DNA of 64,000 bases from Euptelea pleiosperma. Its lineage: Eukaryota > Streptophyta > Magnoliopsida > Ranunculales > Eupteleaceae. Within the stretch, counting starts at the first letter, position 1. Every line of letters starts with the position of its first letter. Shown piece after piece: positions 1-12,300 of the stretch. A model generated the notes under the pieces. That model ran no database searches, was not told the origin of the DNA, and saw only the letters and a program-made list of their open reading frames with translations. The stretch covers positions 4,944,829 to 5,008,828 of the forward strand of contig CM068540.1 of assembly GCA_035048495.1 (NCBI GenBank). Reading direction: 5' to 3'. A program made the position numbers and the translations under genes.

Positions 1-95
1 TAAATTACGGAAATTCTATACATCCCAAATAATTCTAAATTTTACCTAACTGAAATTTAGGGTGAAGTCGAAGTTTAGAACCTTGTATGGTGAAG
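1..95. repeat. Fragment of a dispersed repeat shared with 26,545-26,640
   Basis: The first ~95 bases match, with substitutions, the sequence just right of the long inverted repeat at 25.96-26.54 kb; both contain a stretch reading roughly GAAGTCRAAGTTYAGAACCT. This is probably the edge of another copy cut by the window boundary. Bases 96-227 show nothing recognisable. Confidence 0.5.
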
Positions 96-480
96 CATTA
101 ATAATAGCCAAAGAAACTAAGTATACACTAGCAAATCTCAATTGCTCAAACTGCTCAAACCGCACTTGGCCTCGTACCCCAAACTATGGATCTTCAATAA
201 ATGTTTGAAGCCAATTAGGCAGATTATGAAGGTTGCATTTGGTAAAACTTAATTTCAGGTCTGAAAGCTTAGAGTGATTAAGGAATGAAAGCCTAATGAC
301 TTATGTCTGAATTAGATCATTTGGTAAAGGTCTTATGTATGAAAATTAAGTCAAGGGCATGTGGGTATTTTAAAATGTTTATGACACTTTTGTTTTTTAA
401 AGAGAAAGCTTTCATAGAAGGGCATTTTCGGTATTAAAAGAGAATCTTAGAATCTTTTTAAAGATGCTTTCACTTATCAC

Positions 481-1585
481 CAAGGAAATAAATTTCGGTT
501 TCGAGGTTTATTTCGACCAATCTAAAAATGGAAATATTTCGTGGAAATATTTCGACCAGTGTGGAAATAATACATTTTTAGTGGAAATGATGGAAATAAT
601 GTGGAAAGGATGGAAATATTGTGGAAATGTTTGTGGAAAGTTTGGGAAATGATGAAACAAGCATAAAGCACACTCATAAGCTTTCAAACCATAATATACA
701 ACCATATGTAGTGTGGAAATGAATGACCATAATGGTCTATAATATGTCGCGGCAAGTATTTTTAATTAGTCAAGGTTTAATTTAATTATATAACTATTAT
801 TTAATTGCTAATTATAAAAAAGTCATAAAGTAATATATTAACAAATCCTTATTCACTTACATTAATTTCTTAACATTATATGTAATTTTAGAAAACCTAC
901 ATACTATTAACTTATAATATTTATTTAATTTTTTGAACGTTTAATTTTTTATTTGAAAAAAAAAATTAGGATTAATTTTTTTTAACCCAACCAACTTGTA
1001 GAACGGGCTAAGTTATGCAACATATAATCAATTTATGCACAATTATGGATGTTTAGGGTAAAAACCAATAAAATTGGAGTTTTTCCCACCCTAAACGATC
1101 TTTAATCCGTGCACAAATCTAGTATAAATGCATCGTAAATTCATAAATTTAATGAATTTACACCTAACCTATTTATTTGTAGCAAGAAATTTTATCTTTA
1201 TGTATATTTTGAATTTGAATAAACTCCCAATGTTTTCATGAACCAAAAAATCTACACTGGAATGATCTTTTGTATAAACAAAATGTATGGAAATGGGTTA
1301 AATAGATCAAATATGAGATTTATAGCGGTTTTGAGCTCAAATGAGATGTTTCCTACCTACGATTGAAATGTTTCCATACATGTCGAAACATTTCGACCGA
1401 AATAATACATATTTACACTGTCCATTGATTGAAATTTACTGTTCGTGCGAAATATTTCGACATGAATGGAAATATTTCGGGAAATTTAACATTATTTCGA
1501 CGTAAGTATTCTTTCCTGTCGGTAACCTAGAAAATGGAAATCTTTCGCGAAATATTTCGATAATTTCGTGAAATTTATTTCCTTG
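481..1585. mobile_element. Non-autonomous hAT element, 1,105 bp, with 8-bp TSD
   Basis: Terminal inverted repeats CAAGGAAATAAATTTC are perfect over 16 bp. Flanks carry an exact 8-bp duplication, CTTATCAC, at 473-480 and 1586-1593, diagnostic of hAT transposition. Many GGAAATATTTCG / TTTCGACC motifs cluster near both ends (about 495-650 and 1370-1585), like the subterminal transposase-binding repeats known in hAT elements. No transposase reading frame is present, so it is non-autonomous. It sits inside the MITE starting at 231. Confidence 0.85.
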
Positions 1586-1623
1586 CTTATCACATTAAGT
1601 GAAGGGAGGATGACTTAAAATAA

Positions 1624-1880
1624 TGTTGGAAAAGTGATTAGAGGTAAATGTAAGCAAGGGGAAGTGTGAAGAAGAAGAGAGGAGGAGGAAGAAGAAGAAG
1701 AAGAAGAATAAGAAGGAAGAGTGTTACACTCGTATGAGAGCCCACTCATCTTATATTTATAACATAAAATGTTGAATGGACATAAATGCCCTTACGAAGA
1801 AACATAAAGGCTAACATAAGGAAAAAAAAATCAGAAAAGACAAAACTACCCCTCACATCACAGCCCATATATTCTCTACA
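1624..1880 (-). repeat. 3' LTR of the copia element
   Basis: Read on the minus strand it starts TGTAGAGAATATATGGGC and ends CTTTTCCAACA. It is preceded by the polypurine tract. A GAAGAAGAA-rich tract (plus strand) is longer here than in the other LTR. Confidence 0.85.
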
Positions 1881-1887
1881 CTCCCCC

Positions 1888-4800
1888 TCAAGCTAGAGCA
1901 TAGATGTCACACATGCCCAGCTTGCCCAAGACACTATGAAAGTGGGACTTGTGAATTCCTTTGATAAAGATATTAACAAGTTGGTCTTCAACCTTCACAA
2001 AAGGAGTGCAAATCAAACCGGAACGCAGCTTCTCCTCTATAAAATGTTGGTCCACCTCAATGTGTTTAGCTCGGTCATGCTGAACTGGATTATGAGCAAT
2101 ACTGATTGATGCCTTATTATCACAATACAAACTCATTGACTGCCTGATAGGAAATCCCAACACTCATAATAGAATCTGTAACCATAACAACTCACACAAA
2201 CCATGTGCCATACACCTAAACTTGGCATCAGCATTTGATTTTGCAACAACAAACTCTTTCTTGCTTCTCCAGGTGAAAATGTTGCCAACAACCAATGTGT
2301 AATAGCCGGAGGTAGATCTCTTATCTGTGACAAAGCCAGCCCAATCAACATTAGTGTAGGCCTCCACTCTAAAGTGGCGATGGCAAGCAAATAGTACTCA
2401 TCTCCCTAGCAAGGACTTCAGGTATTTGAGAATCCTGAAAATGGCCTCAAGATGAGAAGTCCTGGGAGAGTGCATGAACTGGCTGACAACACTTACAGCA
2501 TATACTATGTCAGGTCGAGTAAAGAAGAGATACGTGAGACGACCAACTAATCTCTGATATCTTCAGGCATCAATAAGGGATTCTCCATCACTATCACTTA
2601 AGCGGTGATTTTGCTCAATCAGGGTGTCAATGGGTTTACAATCCAACATGCCAATCTCCTTTAGTAAATCAAGGACATATTTCCTATGTGAGATGAAGAT
2701 GCCCTTCTTTGATCTAGCAACTTCAATCCCTAGGAAGAATTTCAACTGCCCCAGATCCTTGATCTCAAATTCTTTTGTTAACTTCCCTTTCGGCTAAGAC
2801 ATTTCTTTCAAGTCATCCCTTATCATAACTATGTCATCACTCATCAATATAAACATTGAAAGCTGTTATCTTCCCTTCATTATGCTTAGTGAATAGGGAA
2901 TGATCGGCCTAACACTGCTTATACCCATACTTCACCATGGCACTGCTATACCTTTCAAACCATGCCCTCAATGACTGCTTTAATCCATATAGAGCCTTCT
3001 TCAACTTACACACTTTACCTTCTGAGATCATAAATTTGAAACCAGGAGGTACCTCATATAGACTTCTTCTAAGTCACCATGCAGGAAGGAATTTTTCACA
3101 TCAAATTGCAGCAAAGACCAATTGAGGTTGGTAGCAAGGGACAGCAAGAGTTGGACTGAGTTCATTTTTGCAATGGGAGCAAAGGTAAACTGATAAATAC
3201 AAGCCTAGTAACAAATTCAAGATTTGGCAAAGTAAATCGGCAAGGGGTCAAGTCGGGAAAATTTGGGAAAAATCAACAAATATAATATATATCTATATAT
3301 ACACAAAATATAGAAAGTAAGAAACTAAGCGAACATCACCAAAAACACTGAATCACTTGTTTAAGATGTTTTCAAAGTCGACATTCCAATTAGCTACAAG
3401 ACTAGAATTAATCAACATATCAACCTTGTCAATGCCTACAAAAATTACCCTCTCATAGTTTCATCGCTAACAAACAAAGCAAACTCAGGCCAATTATAAG
3501 TCTCATTCACATCGTTACAGATTCATTCACCAAAAACCGAAACCCAAGTCCCCAAATTCTTCTCAGAACCAAAATTTCCCCTTTCAGACCAAAACGCATA
3601 CCATTTTCAGATTCCACACTTTTAATAAGCAAATAATTACATAGTAAAAGCTTTATTATTCATTATAAACAACCAGAAGTAGGGATTGAGTCTCAAAGTT
3701 TCAGATTTCAGACAAGAAAATAACAAAAGGTGCAAGAAGAAGTGTAGAACGGATAAAATAAAAGATTGTTTGGTTTCGAACAATACAAGGGGACAAAAAA
3801 ATATACTACCAAAGATTTCTTAGAAATAAAACGATTTCGAATGCTTAGAAAAGGTGCAAGTAGAACATATAAAAATAAAACGATTTTCAATGCTTAGATA
3901 TCACTAATTAGGCTGATTTCTTAGAAAAAAGAAGAAAAAGGAGAAGAAGAGAAAAAGGAAGACCATGAAAGAAAGAGAAAAAAACCTTATCGAAGATCGT
4001 CAGACGTCATGGAGGCTCGCCGGAGGTTGCGGAATGTCGCCATAGGGTCACTGGACTAATGCAACATCAGAGGAAGTCGCCGGACAGGTTTGGAGGTCGG
4101 AGGGGGAGGGGTCGTCGTCTTCTTCCTTTGGGTCTAGATAAAGCCAAAACAAAACCACCCCACCCCCTCTCCTTTTATCGAAATCGAAAATCGGGGGAAA
4201 GTTTTTAAAAAAAAATTAATCGTCGACTAATCGAATTATTTGGCTAAAATCGTCGATAATTGGGCAAAATTACCGATTAATCGCCGATTTTGCCAATTAC
4301 TCTGATTAATCAGCGATTGAATCGGAATTTTCAAAATTGCCAATTTTTTGTGATCTTTTATAAAAAAAAAGCCATTTTTTGTAACTATTACAAGAACAAA
4401 CTCCCTTTCGGACAGCAATTGGGAGATCTGAGTCATTACCAACTGGAGGAGGAATACCGATCAAAAAAAAAAAACAACAACAACAACTGGAGGAGGAATG
4501 ATAATAGGATTACCTAGATCAAAGGAGATCTTTTGGCAGGGTGTAAGGGAGGTGGCAGGTTCTCAACTTCGCCGCAAGTACACTTTCAAAACCTTATCAT
4601 CACTAGGATCCATCTCGGCACTAGGTTCCTTCTCCAATGAACTCCCACTACTAGCACCATCAGCACTGGGTTCCTTCTCCAATGAAATCCCACTACTAGT
4701 ACCATCAAACACGGATGGAGAAAAAGGAAGAAGAAGAACATAAGGAGACGTCTCTTCCCCTCTATGCTCCCCTTGAAGAGAGGTCTTCTGATCAGAAAAA

Positions 4801-7200
4801 TAGGGAATGGATTCATGGAATGACATCCATAGAAACAAACCTCTTCCTGGTAGATGGATGAAAACATTGGTAACCTTTTTGAGTGGGGCAATACCCAAGA
4901 AAGACACATCTGAGAGCTTTGGGGTCAAGCTTGGAGTGGGCTGATTTGGAGAGATGAACATAACAAACACATCCAAAAACTCACAAAAGAAGTGAAAATA
5001 GAGAAGTATAGGGAGAGAGAACCTTAATGGGGGATTTAAAACTTAGAATGCGAGAGAGAATGCGATTGATAAGAAAGGAGGTTGTAAGGAAAACATCGGA
5101 CCAAAAGGTTTTTGGGACATTCATAACAAACATAAGAGCTCTCGCGGTTTCAAGAAGGTGGCGATATTTTCTTTCAGCGACCATTCTATTGTGGAGTGTC
5201 AACAGAAGAAGTTTGGTGAATGATGTTATGCTCAGAAAGAAAGGAAGTGAGACAGCTAAACATGTATTCCCCCTCATTATTGAAACAGAGAATTGTAATC
5301 TTAGTGTCAAATTGCGTACACACTATCCGATAAAAAGACCTAAAGACAGAAAAAACTTCACTTTTAGCTTTTAAGAGATACACTCAAGTAACACGGGAAT
5401 GATCATCAACGAAAGTCAAAGACGTATTGAAAACCAAACATAGAAGTCGTTGGAGAGGGCCCCCATACATCATAATGGACAATTTCAAAAAGGGAATTGC
5501 TTTGATTTCCACTAACAGGGTACGATGTTCTACAGTGTTTAGCAAGTTCACAGGCTTCACAAACAAGAGTGGAACATGACATAAATGAAAATAACTGGGG
5601 AAACATCTTTCTCAAAAGCCAAAATGGGGGACATCTCAAACAATGGTGCAACTCCAATCGGTTCTCCAAATCACTCTTTTTAGTAGAGTGATAGGCATGG
5701 ATAGGAGATGAGGTGAGGAGTCCAACAAGTACAAGTCACCTTTCTCACGACGACTACCAATCATCCTCTTAGTCTCTAAGTCCTGAAACACACAATAAGA
5801 AGGGATAAAGGTGACACTACAATTCAAAGATTTTGTAAGGATATTAACAGATAAGAGCTTTGTTGCAAAATTTGGTGGATGAAGAACAATAGAAAGATGC
5901 ATGAATGGAGTGGCCATTACTCTCCCTTCCCCATCAACAATTTTGACTTTATCTTAGCAAGAACATATATGGTAAGATGAGAAAATGGAAGACATATCAG
6001 TCATATGATCAGAATCTCCTAAATCAATTATCCAAGAAGGACCGGAAATAGAGATGGAGGCGCTGAAAGCTGATGCGGAGGCACCAAAGTGTGCATATGA
6101 CGAGGTAGTAGTAGGGGTCTCCATTTTGGCCATGAAATGACGAAGTGCCTCAGCTTCATCATGAGAGAGGTTAGGTTCATCAGTGGCAGGAGTTGATAAC
6201 AGAATGGGCAGTAGACCAACCTGAGCCTCCAGACCTACTACTCCCTACCAGAACTGGTAGATGGTCTCATTTGGGGTCTACCATGAAGGTCCCAGTAGGT
6301 CTCCTTTATGTATCATGTCTTCCCAATGTTCGCACAATGTCCACACCTCAATTTATCCTTATCTCCACTACTTAGAGGGCCTCTTCCTCCTCGCCTGCCT
6401 CTGACACCTCTACTCCCCCTATTCAAGGTGGATACCAGTGCAGATCTATCCTATGTTACAGGCTATAGCATGGTTGTCTTCATGCTCTCCTCACTATGTA
6501 CAATACCTGAGTGAGGGAGCGTCTTCCCAAGAATTTGGACACGAGCCTACTCATACTCTTCATTTAGGTCAGCTAAGAACTGAAAATTTTTGTGCCTCTC
6601 AACTAGTACACCATAACGGATCACATCATTAGGTGTCTCTAGAGTGAAGTCTTGAAAATGATTAAGTTCCTTCCACAATCGGCAAAAAGAGTTGTAATAA
6701 GCAGAGAGGGTCTTCTCCCACTAACGAAAATGTGAGCAATATCTTGCTCAATCTGATAAATACGGGAATTGCTCCCCACTTGAGAGTTCGTTTGGCAGCT
6801 ACATCCCAAATTTCCTTTGTCGTATTCAAGAAAAGAAAGTCGTTGCTGATCTCGAGCTGCATAGAATGGAGTACCCACATCATAACTCCAAAATTTTCGA
6901 CTACCCATTTAGCATACGATGGGTAAGTGGGGATTGGTTCCTCGATACTACCGTCAATGTAACCCACGCCAAGTAGTTTGCTCCATCTAATTTCACTGTA
7001 GTGATCTGCATAGACGAACCATCAGTGGTTGGGCTAATAGGCAACTCCATAACTCAAGGAGTTGAGCTATTAGAAGGCTGGTCAACTTCAGACATATTTT
7101 ATCAAACACATGGTAGACAAACTGTTGTCTTACACCAAAAAGCACAGAAGGGAGCACACACTCAACCTTCCACACATGACAAGGCCACACAACCTTCATA
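1888..7200 (-). pseudogene. Degenerate copia gag-pol polyprotein
   Basis: Reading leftwards on the minus strand, family order can be followed across several frames. A gag UBN2-like region (about 7030-6500) reads KLDGANYLAW. A damaged CCHC zinc knuckle (about 6345-6270) reads CGHCANIGKT then stop. Protease follows near 6000-5930 (SDHMTDMSS), then integrase (about 5670-4980) with CEACELAKH and DVWGPSP. Reverse transcriptase (about 3200-2400) has FAPIAKMNS and MKFFLGIEVARS, and RNase H (about 2370-1890) has YCDNKASISIAHNPV. Frameshifts and stops occur throughout, and the N-terminal third of the RT is replaced by the insertion at 3204-4388. The order protease-integrase-RT-RNase H is that of Ty1/copia. 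It cannot encode a working polyprotein. Confidence 0.88.
3204..4388. mobile_element. Unclassified 1.2-kb insertion inside the copia RT region
   Basis: Copia coding similarity stops at about 4390 (after LPIAVRKGV) and resumes at about 3200 (FAPIAKMNS). TACAAG stands at both junctions (3198-3203 and 4389-4394). About 140 RT codons expected between these points are missing, so insertion came with deletion, or TACAAG is only microhomology at a repair junction. The insert is AT-rich, has a CGATTAATCGCCGA motif near its right end and no clear inverted ends or reading frame. A 16-bp repeat, CAACTGGAGGAGGAAT, flanks an A-rich tract just outside (4440-4498). Confidence 0.45.
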
Positions 7201-7724
7201 ACACTTTCACAATCTGAAGTATATTCACCATATCAAAAAGTTTATACAGCACACACTACACCCTAGAAGAACAAAAACCAGACTGAATAGCCCGCACAAT
7301 ATGGTTGGGCGGTAAAACAAGCAGAAACTCCTCACAGCACCTTCAATGCTCCTCCAAACAAAACACGACCAGAAGCAACTTATTCTTCTTAAAGAGAGGG
7401 TTCAAAGGCTTGTAGCTCATCAAGCAAAACAGATCCCAACTGGAAGACAACGAACCTCAACTCCAAACTGATCCAAGAACATATTTTTCTGGAATTTTTC
7501 AATAGAACTGACATAGAACCTTGAATACTCATCCAAATGTCATCATACTTTATCCAAAAGATGCCTAAAACCAAACTCTACTGGCTCCTAGCTTCAGAAC
7601 CTCATCAGGTTGCAACTGGCCGCACGGCTCTCAACCCTAGCCATATGGCCAAAGTGATGGAAAGTGACGAAGAGACTCAAAACTTGAGGAGTAGGCTGCT
7701 AGAGGTGACCTGCTCCGATACCAA

Positions 7725-7971
7725 GTTGGAAAAGTGATTAGAGGTAAGTGTAAGCAAGGGGAAGTGTGCAGAATAGAGGAGGAAGAAGAAGAAGTAGGGA
7801 TGAGAAGAGAGAGTGTTACACTCATATGAGAGCCCACTCATCTTATATTTATAACATAAAATGTTGAATGGACATAAATGCCCTTACACAGAAACATAAA
7901 GGCAAAGATAAGGGAAAAAACTCAGAAAAGACAAAACTAGCCCTCACACCCCAGCACATATATTCACTACA
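7725..7971 (-). repeat. 5' LTR of the copia element, with adjacent PBS
   Basis: It aligns with 1624-1880 through the shared GAGTGTTACACTC and TTATATTTATAACATAAAAT stretches (plus strand). The PBS lies immediately to the left at 7711-7723 and pairs with the 3' end of initiator tRNA-Met. Confidence 0.85.
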
Positions 7972-8095
7972 AATAGGTCGCTGGAATTCAGACATTCTGA
8001 ATTTCAGGACTTAAAATAAATCGGTTACCAAACAGTCTGAATGACTTAATTTTAGACTTAAGGTCTGAAATTAAGTTTCACCAAACTCAATCGAA

Positions 8096-9257
8096 GACGT
8101 TATGGTTTCCGCAACTTAAGAAGAAGTCTCATTTCAGCAGATTCTTGATTGTAACCTCCTTTAAGCATATGATCACTTAACTATAAGAGTTTGATTTATC
8201 GTCAAAATTATATTTTTAAACTTCACTTTGAAAGATGGTCCAAAGAACCTGACCCAAATCTACTTCGACATCATGCGCCAGGGAACCATTAAAAAAACAT
8301 GCGTAAGAACTGGGTGTTCAGACTTATTTTTCACAAAATTGGATTTTGAAAGTTTTTGTATAGGCCTAAGAAGAATTAGAAATAGCTCCGGTAAAGTACC
8401 AAGATGATACATAGGGGAATGTATCATCTAGAACCTTATTTTCATTGTATATGTACTTTTATATATACTTCTATAACAATAATAAATGCTAAAACACAAG
8501 TTTGAAACTTAATTAAACATTAAAATATAATTTAACCTTATCGAGATATATAGTGTTTTTTTTCCATTGTCTCGTTTCAACTCGATCAGTACGTCTTGCT
8601 CCGCCAGCTTACTGAGACAATGAAACGGAACGAGGTTTTAAAACTTGCCTAGGGTTCTTTATAGGTCTTACCATGATCTGTCTCAAATCATGTTCTCACT
8701 ACTGTTTGAATCCAAATTGAGTGCTGGTGTTCCTCTACCCTCTTCAAGTTTTGGGGCTCATTTCCAAGTTGGATCATAGTCAAAAGTCACAAAACAAACA
8801 AGAAATTGGTAGGAAACAAGAAAAATTAAAAACAGTTCATTCAAAATTCAAAAAAATTAAAGAAAAAAAATAATAAAATTACTTGGTACATTGACCAAAT
8901 AGAAGAAAAAAAAACTGTCAGTTCACAGCACAGTAGTTCCTCATCATCGTCAAGAAGCATGACTAATCAGAACCAGAAGTAATAGAGAGAGACAACAATA
9001 TGTAGTAATTTATATATTGAATGATTGTGCACAAGTGGCAGCATAAAGAGTTTTCGTGGGGTGAGCTACATGAGAAAGGAAGTTTGAAAAAAGGAATAAC
9101 TTCCACAGCGTAATATGCAACATAAAGAGCTGTCCATGAATGAGCTACATGAAAAATGAAGGTTTTTCAAAGAATAACTTCCACAGCTATTTTTGCAGTA
9201 ATAGAGCAATTATAGTACAAAAGAAACATGCTGAGATTAATAGATTCTAATTCTAAC
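8096..9257 (-). other. Non-coding, probably intron 6 of the exportin-7-like gene
   Basis: No further exon of the exportin-7-like gene could be found here, although the next expected exon should lie downstream (leftwards). It contains AT-rich sequence only. If the gene is intact, its sixth intron continues through the nested transposons and off the window. Confidence 0.45.
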
Positions 9258-9353
9258 CTCCTTTGAGAGAGGGCACTTAGTGATTGCATAGTAATCAAAA
9301 AAGATCTGCAGTGTTGAAGGATCCTCCAGGACTGGCCTCCAAGAAGATGGAAT
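9258..9353 (-). CDS. XPO7: Exportin-7-like exon 6
   Basis: 96 nt; acceptor CACAG/ATTCCA, donor GAG/GTTAGA. It encodes [19 protein letters not shown] and ends at CPLSKE. It is the last exon visible in the window. Confidence 0.88.
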
Positions 9354-12300
9354 CTGTGAGACATCTAGAAAGCGTGAGCATTTCACAATCCAGCGCAAAA
9401 AAAACTTTCATGCAAACTGTATTATAATTGGAAGACTTATAACCAAGAGACATGTATCTATCGTTACTATGTTAATGTGCACCTGAACAGTACCAAACTC
9501 TTCAGAACTTTCATCCAAAGATGTCCCCATAAAATCAAAAGATAAACACTTGAGTGAAAGAGAAAGTGCCAATTCCTGCAACTTGCTCGCAACTGCATAT
9601 TGCATCAAGGAGTAACATAAACGCAGCAAACAGAGAACATGGCCATCAAAATAATAAAAAGGTCACCAAGGGAAATCCAGCGTAAAAGTAAAAAGTACTG
9701 GAATGCCACAACTACCCTATTCTGAATAAAAGTAAGCATACCGTCATTTTTAAGTTGACACAGTGATGTTATAGAGATCTGGAAAATTTGGAAGAGTGAT
9801 TGATCCCTGAAAAAGCAGGCCACCCTCCGATGATGTGTTGAAGACAATCCTGGATTAGGCTAATTCAGGAGTCAAGAAACATATCAAAGAGTGTTAGTAG
9901 GCAGAAGTTTGATGCAAATTAAACATACAGTCAAAATTCAATATTGTGCATAACAAAATTAAACTAAAAGAAGAATCAATGCTTGGATTTCCTCAACAAT
10001 CAAGCTAAAATTGTAGACCAAATCTTTATCCACGGTAAAACTACTACACCAACACCTGGCCGGATGAAATAACAACTGAATAGCTGGCTAGACAGAACTT
10101 TATAAGCTAATAATTGAATGTAGGATATCACAAAAGTGGCTTCACTCGGTGTAATAGCTAAGTTACTTATCTTTCCATGATTAAGACTTGAGATGACACA
10201 ACATGTTGAACAGCATAAACACAGAAGTTGAACATTCATCGTACCATAGAGAAGGTAGGCACATTCAACATATTGAAATACAGAGGAAATCTTGCCACAT
10301 CTGTTGAAATATTACAAATTCATGATTTTACAAATTAGCACTTGAGATTAGATCCTACATCACACAGTACAAAAGCTAGAAGGTGCACATCTATTGATAT
10401 TCTTACAACTAGAGGATCGCAATAGACTCCCTTGATTATCCAAGAAATTCTGATGAACTCATTCAAACTACTACCAAATTTTAACTTAACTTGATTCCAG
10501 AAACATGAAGAAATATCAATGAGTTATCTAGAAAACACTTTGTTTCATAAATAATGAGCTCTATGTGCGTACCACTCTGCCAGTGTCAAGCTTTAGCTGT
10601 GCATTGCTGGTCCCTGTTGTTGTTTGAGGTTGCCACCAATATGCTTAAGATTGAGAGAGAGAGAGAGAGAGAGAGAGAATGGAGGTTAGGGAGAGAAGGA
10701 AGAGATTAGGGTTTGAGAGAGAATGGGGAGATTGAAGTGAATGTTCAATCTCCCAGAAGTGATATATATAAGTTGGGGAAACCCCTTCTAAAAGTAAAGA
10801 GAAATTGTGTGGGTCAAGTGGGGGGCCCACCACTTAACCCACTAACATAAAAAAAGATTGTAGGTTAAGTGGGTGGGCCCACCACTTAACCTCTATACAA
10901 ATAGAGAATAAACCCCACGTGGGGTAGTGGGACACAGCCCACTAAATGCACCCCCACGTGGTGTACACAGAATCCAACAGTCCCGAGACCAGGATGAATG
11001 AGGGTTGCATTAGGTTGGCAGCCAGAGGAAAATTTTTGCCAAATCCCTTCACATGAATCCAGATTCGTTGTTTCAAGTTCATGATAGAGCGTTCCTAGGA
11101 AACAACGTGCTGTATCGACACTCAGGTGCAATGAGAAGTCAGAAAGGGTAGGCTAGGGTATCCCCAAAAAGAGACGTGCTGCAATGGGCCTCAGTTGAGG
11201 AGAAAAGTATGATAGGGCAAGTTTTTAATTTGTCCTTTATAACGTTAGAACGCTATAATGGTCACTTAACATTACTATTATGACCGTTATAACAAGTTGT
11301 AATGCCTTGATTTTTTCATTATATTAATTATTGTATTGTTAATAATGCTTATATTATGTTTAGTTCGGTTCCATTTGTTGGGTGGGCTTTTAGAGCCAAG
11401 TTATAGACTTTTATGGCTTGATTAGAACCTTGTTTGAAGCCCAGTTAATACCTATGGGCCTTAGGCCAGTTTCTGGCCCATAAGTTGACCTAAAATAGGA
11501 TTTTTGACCATTCTTATTTAAGCCTAAGTGAAAGTGACGAAAATCACTTTTCACTCATTGAGGAAATAGAAAAATCTCTCTTCTCTCTCTCTTACTCTCT
11601 AGACCTAGGGTTTAGGGGAAAACACTTTGTTCGTTGGTAGATCTCTCTCGGGGAATCGGTTTAGTGATTTAACAGGCAAGGAACCACCATTAGCCACCCT
11701 TTTGTTTGTTTGTTTTGATTTATAATATGTTTGCTTCTTGTTTAGAAACCATGATTGGGATTTTTCTTGATTTCTTGCTTTCCCCTTTATTGTGTGTTGT
11801 TCTTCACTTTTTCCTTCGCTTAGTTAGAGCAGCCGGCAAAGCCTGCCAAAAGAACGTGGGTCGATCCATGTTGTGCTCGTCGAGGGTGTAGAAGAAAAAA
11901 TATTAGGATAGGTTCTTTTAGGGATAATCATAGTTTTCTACTTGGGTTTGAATTTCCATGTGATTTTAGACAAGGGTTTCAACCGTAGGATTTTTCTTAG
12001 TATTTTAAAAAAAAAAACTATGTCAAATCTAGTTTCCAAAACATCTCGGTTCGTTGCCAAACTTAGTCAGCGGAGGAGTGTCGTTGCCTAACAGATGTGT
12101 GCTTTGGAAGGCAAATGCAGAGTCTGTGGATAATGTGCTTGTTCATTGTAGATTCACCTCGGAACTGTGGCAGACTTTTTTCAACCTCTTTGGCATTGCT
12201 TTCGTGGTTCCACAGCATGTTCGTGGTTTCTTCCAAGGTGTAGCGGAAGGCTCTTTCACTGGAAAAGGGAGATTTCCATGGCGGATTCTCCCTTTTGCAG

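Larger units (their letters stand above)
1624..7971 (-). mobile_element. Ty1/copia LTR retrotransposon, nearly full length, decayed
   Basis: Two direct repeats of about 250 bp bound the element. On the minus strand the internal part starts with a PBS, TTGGTATCGGAGC (7711-7723), one base off the usual initiator-tRNA-Met site. It ends with a purine tract, TTGAGGGGGAG (near 1881-1892), before the 3' LTR. Flanks AATAA (1619-1623) and AATAG (7972-7976) look like a slightly diverged 5-bp TSD. The LTRs differ by roughly 6-8% by eye, so it is not recent. It inserted into the MITE beginning at 231. Confidence 0.9.
231..8092. mobile_element. Harbinger-like MITE split by two later insertions
   Basis: The left end (GGTTGCATTTGGTAAAAC) and right end (CCAAACTCAATC) are inverted copies, with about 30 bp of similarity inward. 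GAA flanks both sides (228-230 and 8093-8095), consistent with a 3-bp target duplication. With the hAT element at 481-1585 and the copia element at 1624-7971 removed, about 400 bp remain. The interior resembles the 442-bp element at 62,718-63,159, including a shared TAAAGGTCTTATGTATGAAA stretch. The superfamily is inferred from TIR style and 3-bp TSD; a TWA target is more usual for Harbinger. Confidence 0.6.

Noticed and set aside
4563..4976. 137-codon minus-strand frame as an independent gene
   Set aside because: It starts with the integrase-to-RT linker of the copia polyprotein (ISPNQPTPSLTPK); part of the retrotransposon.
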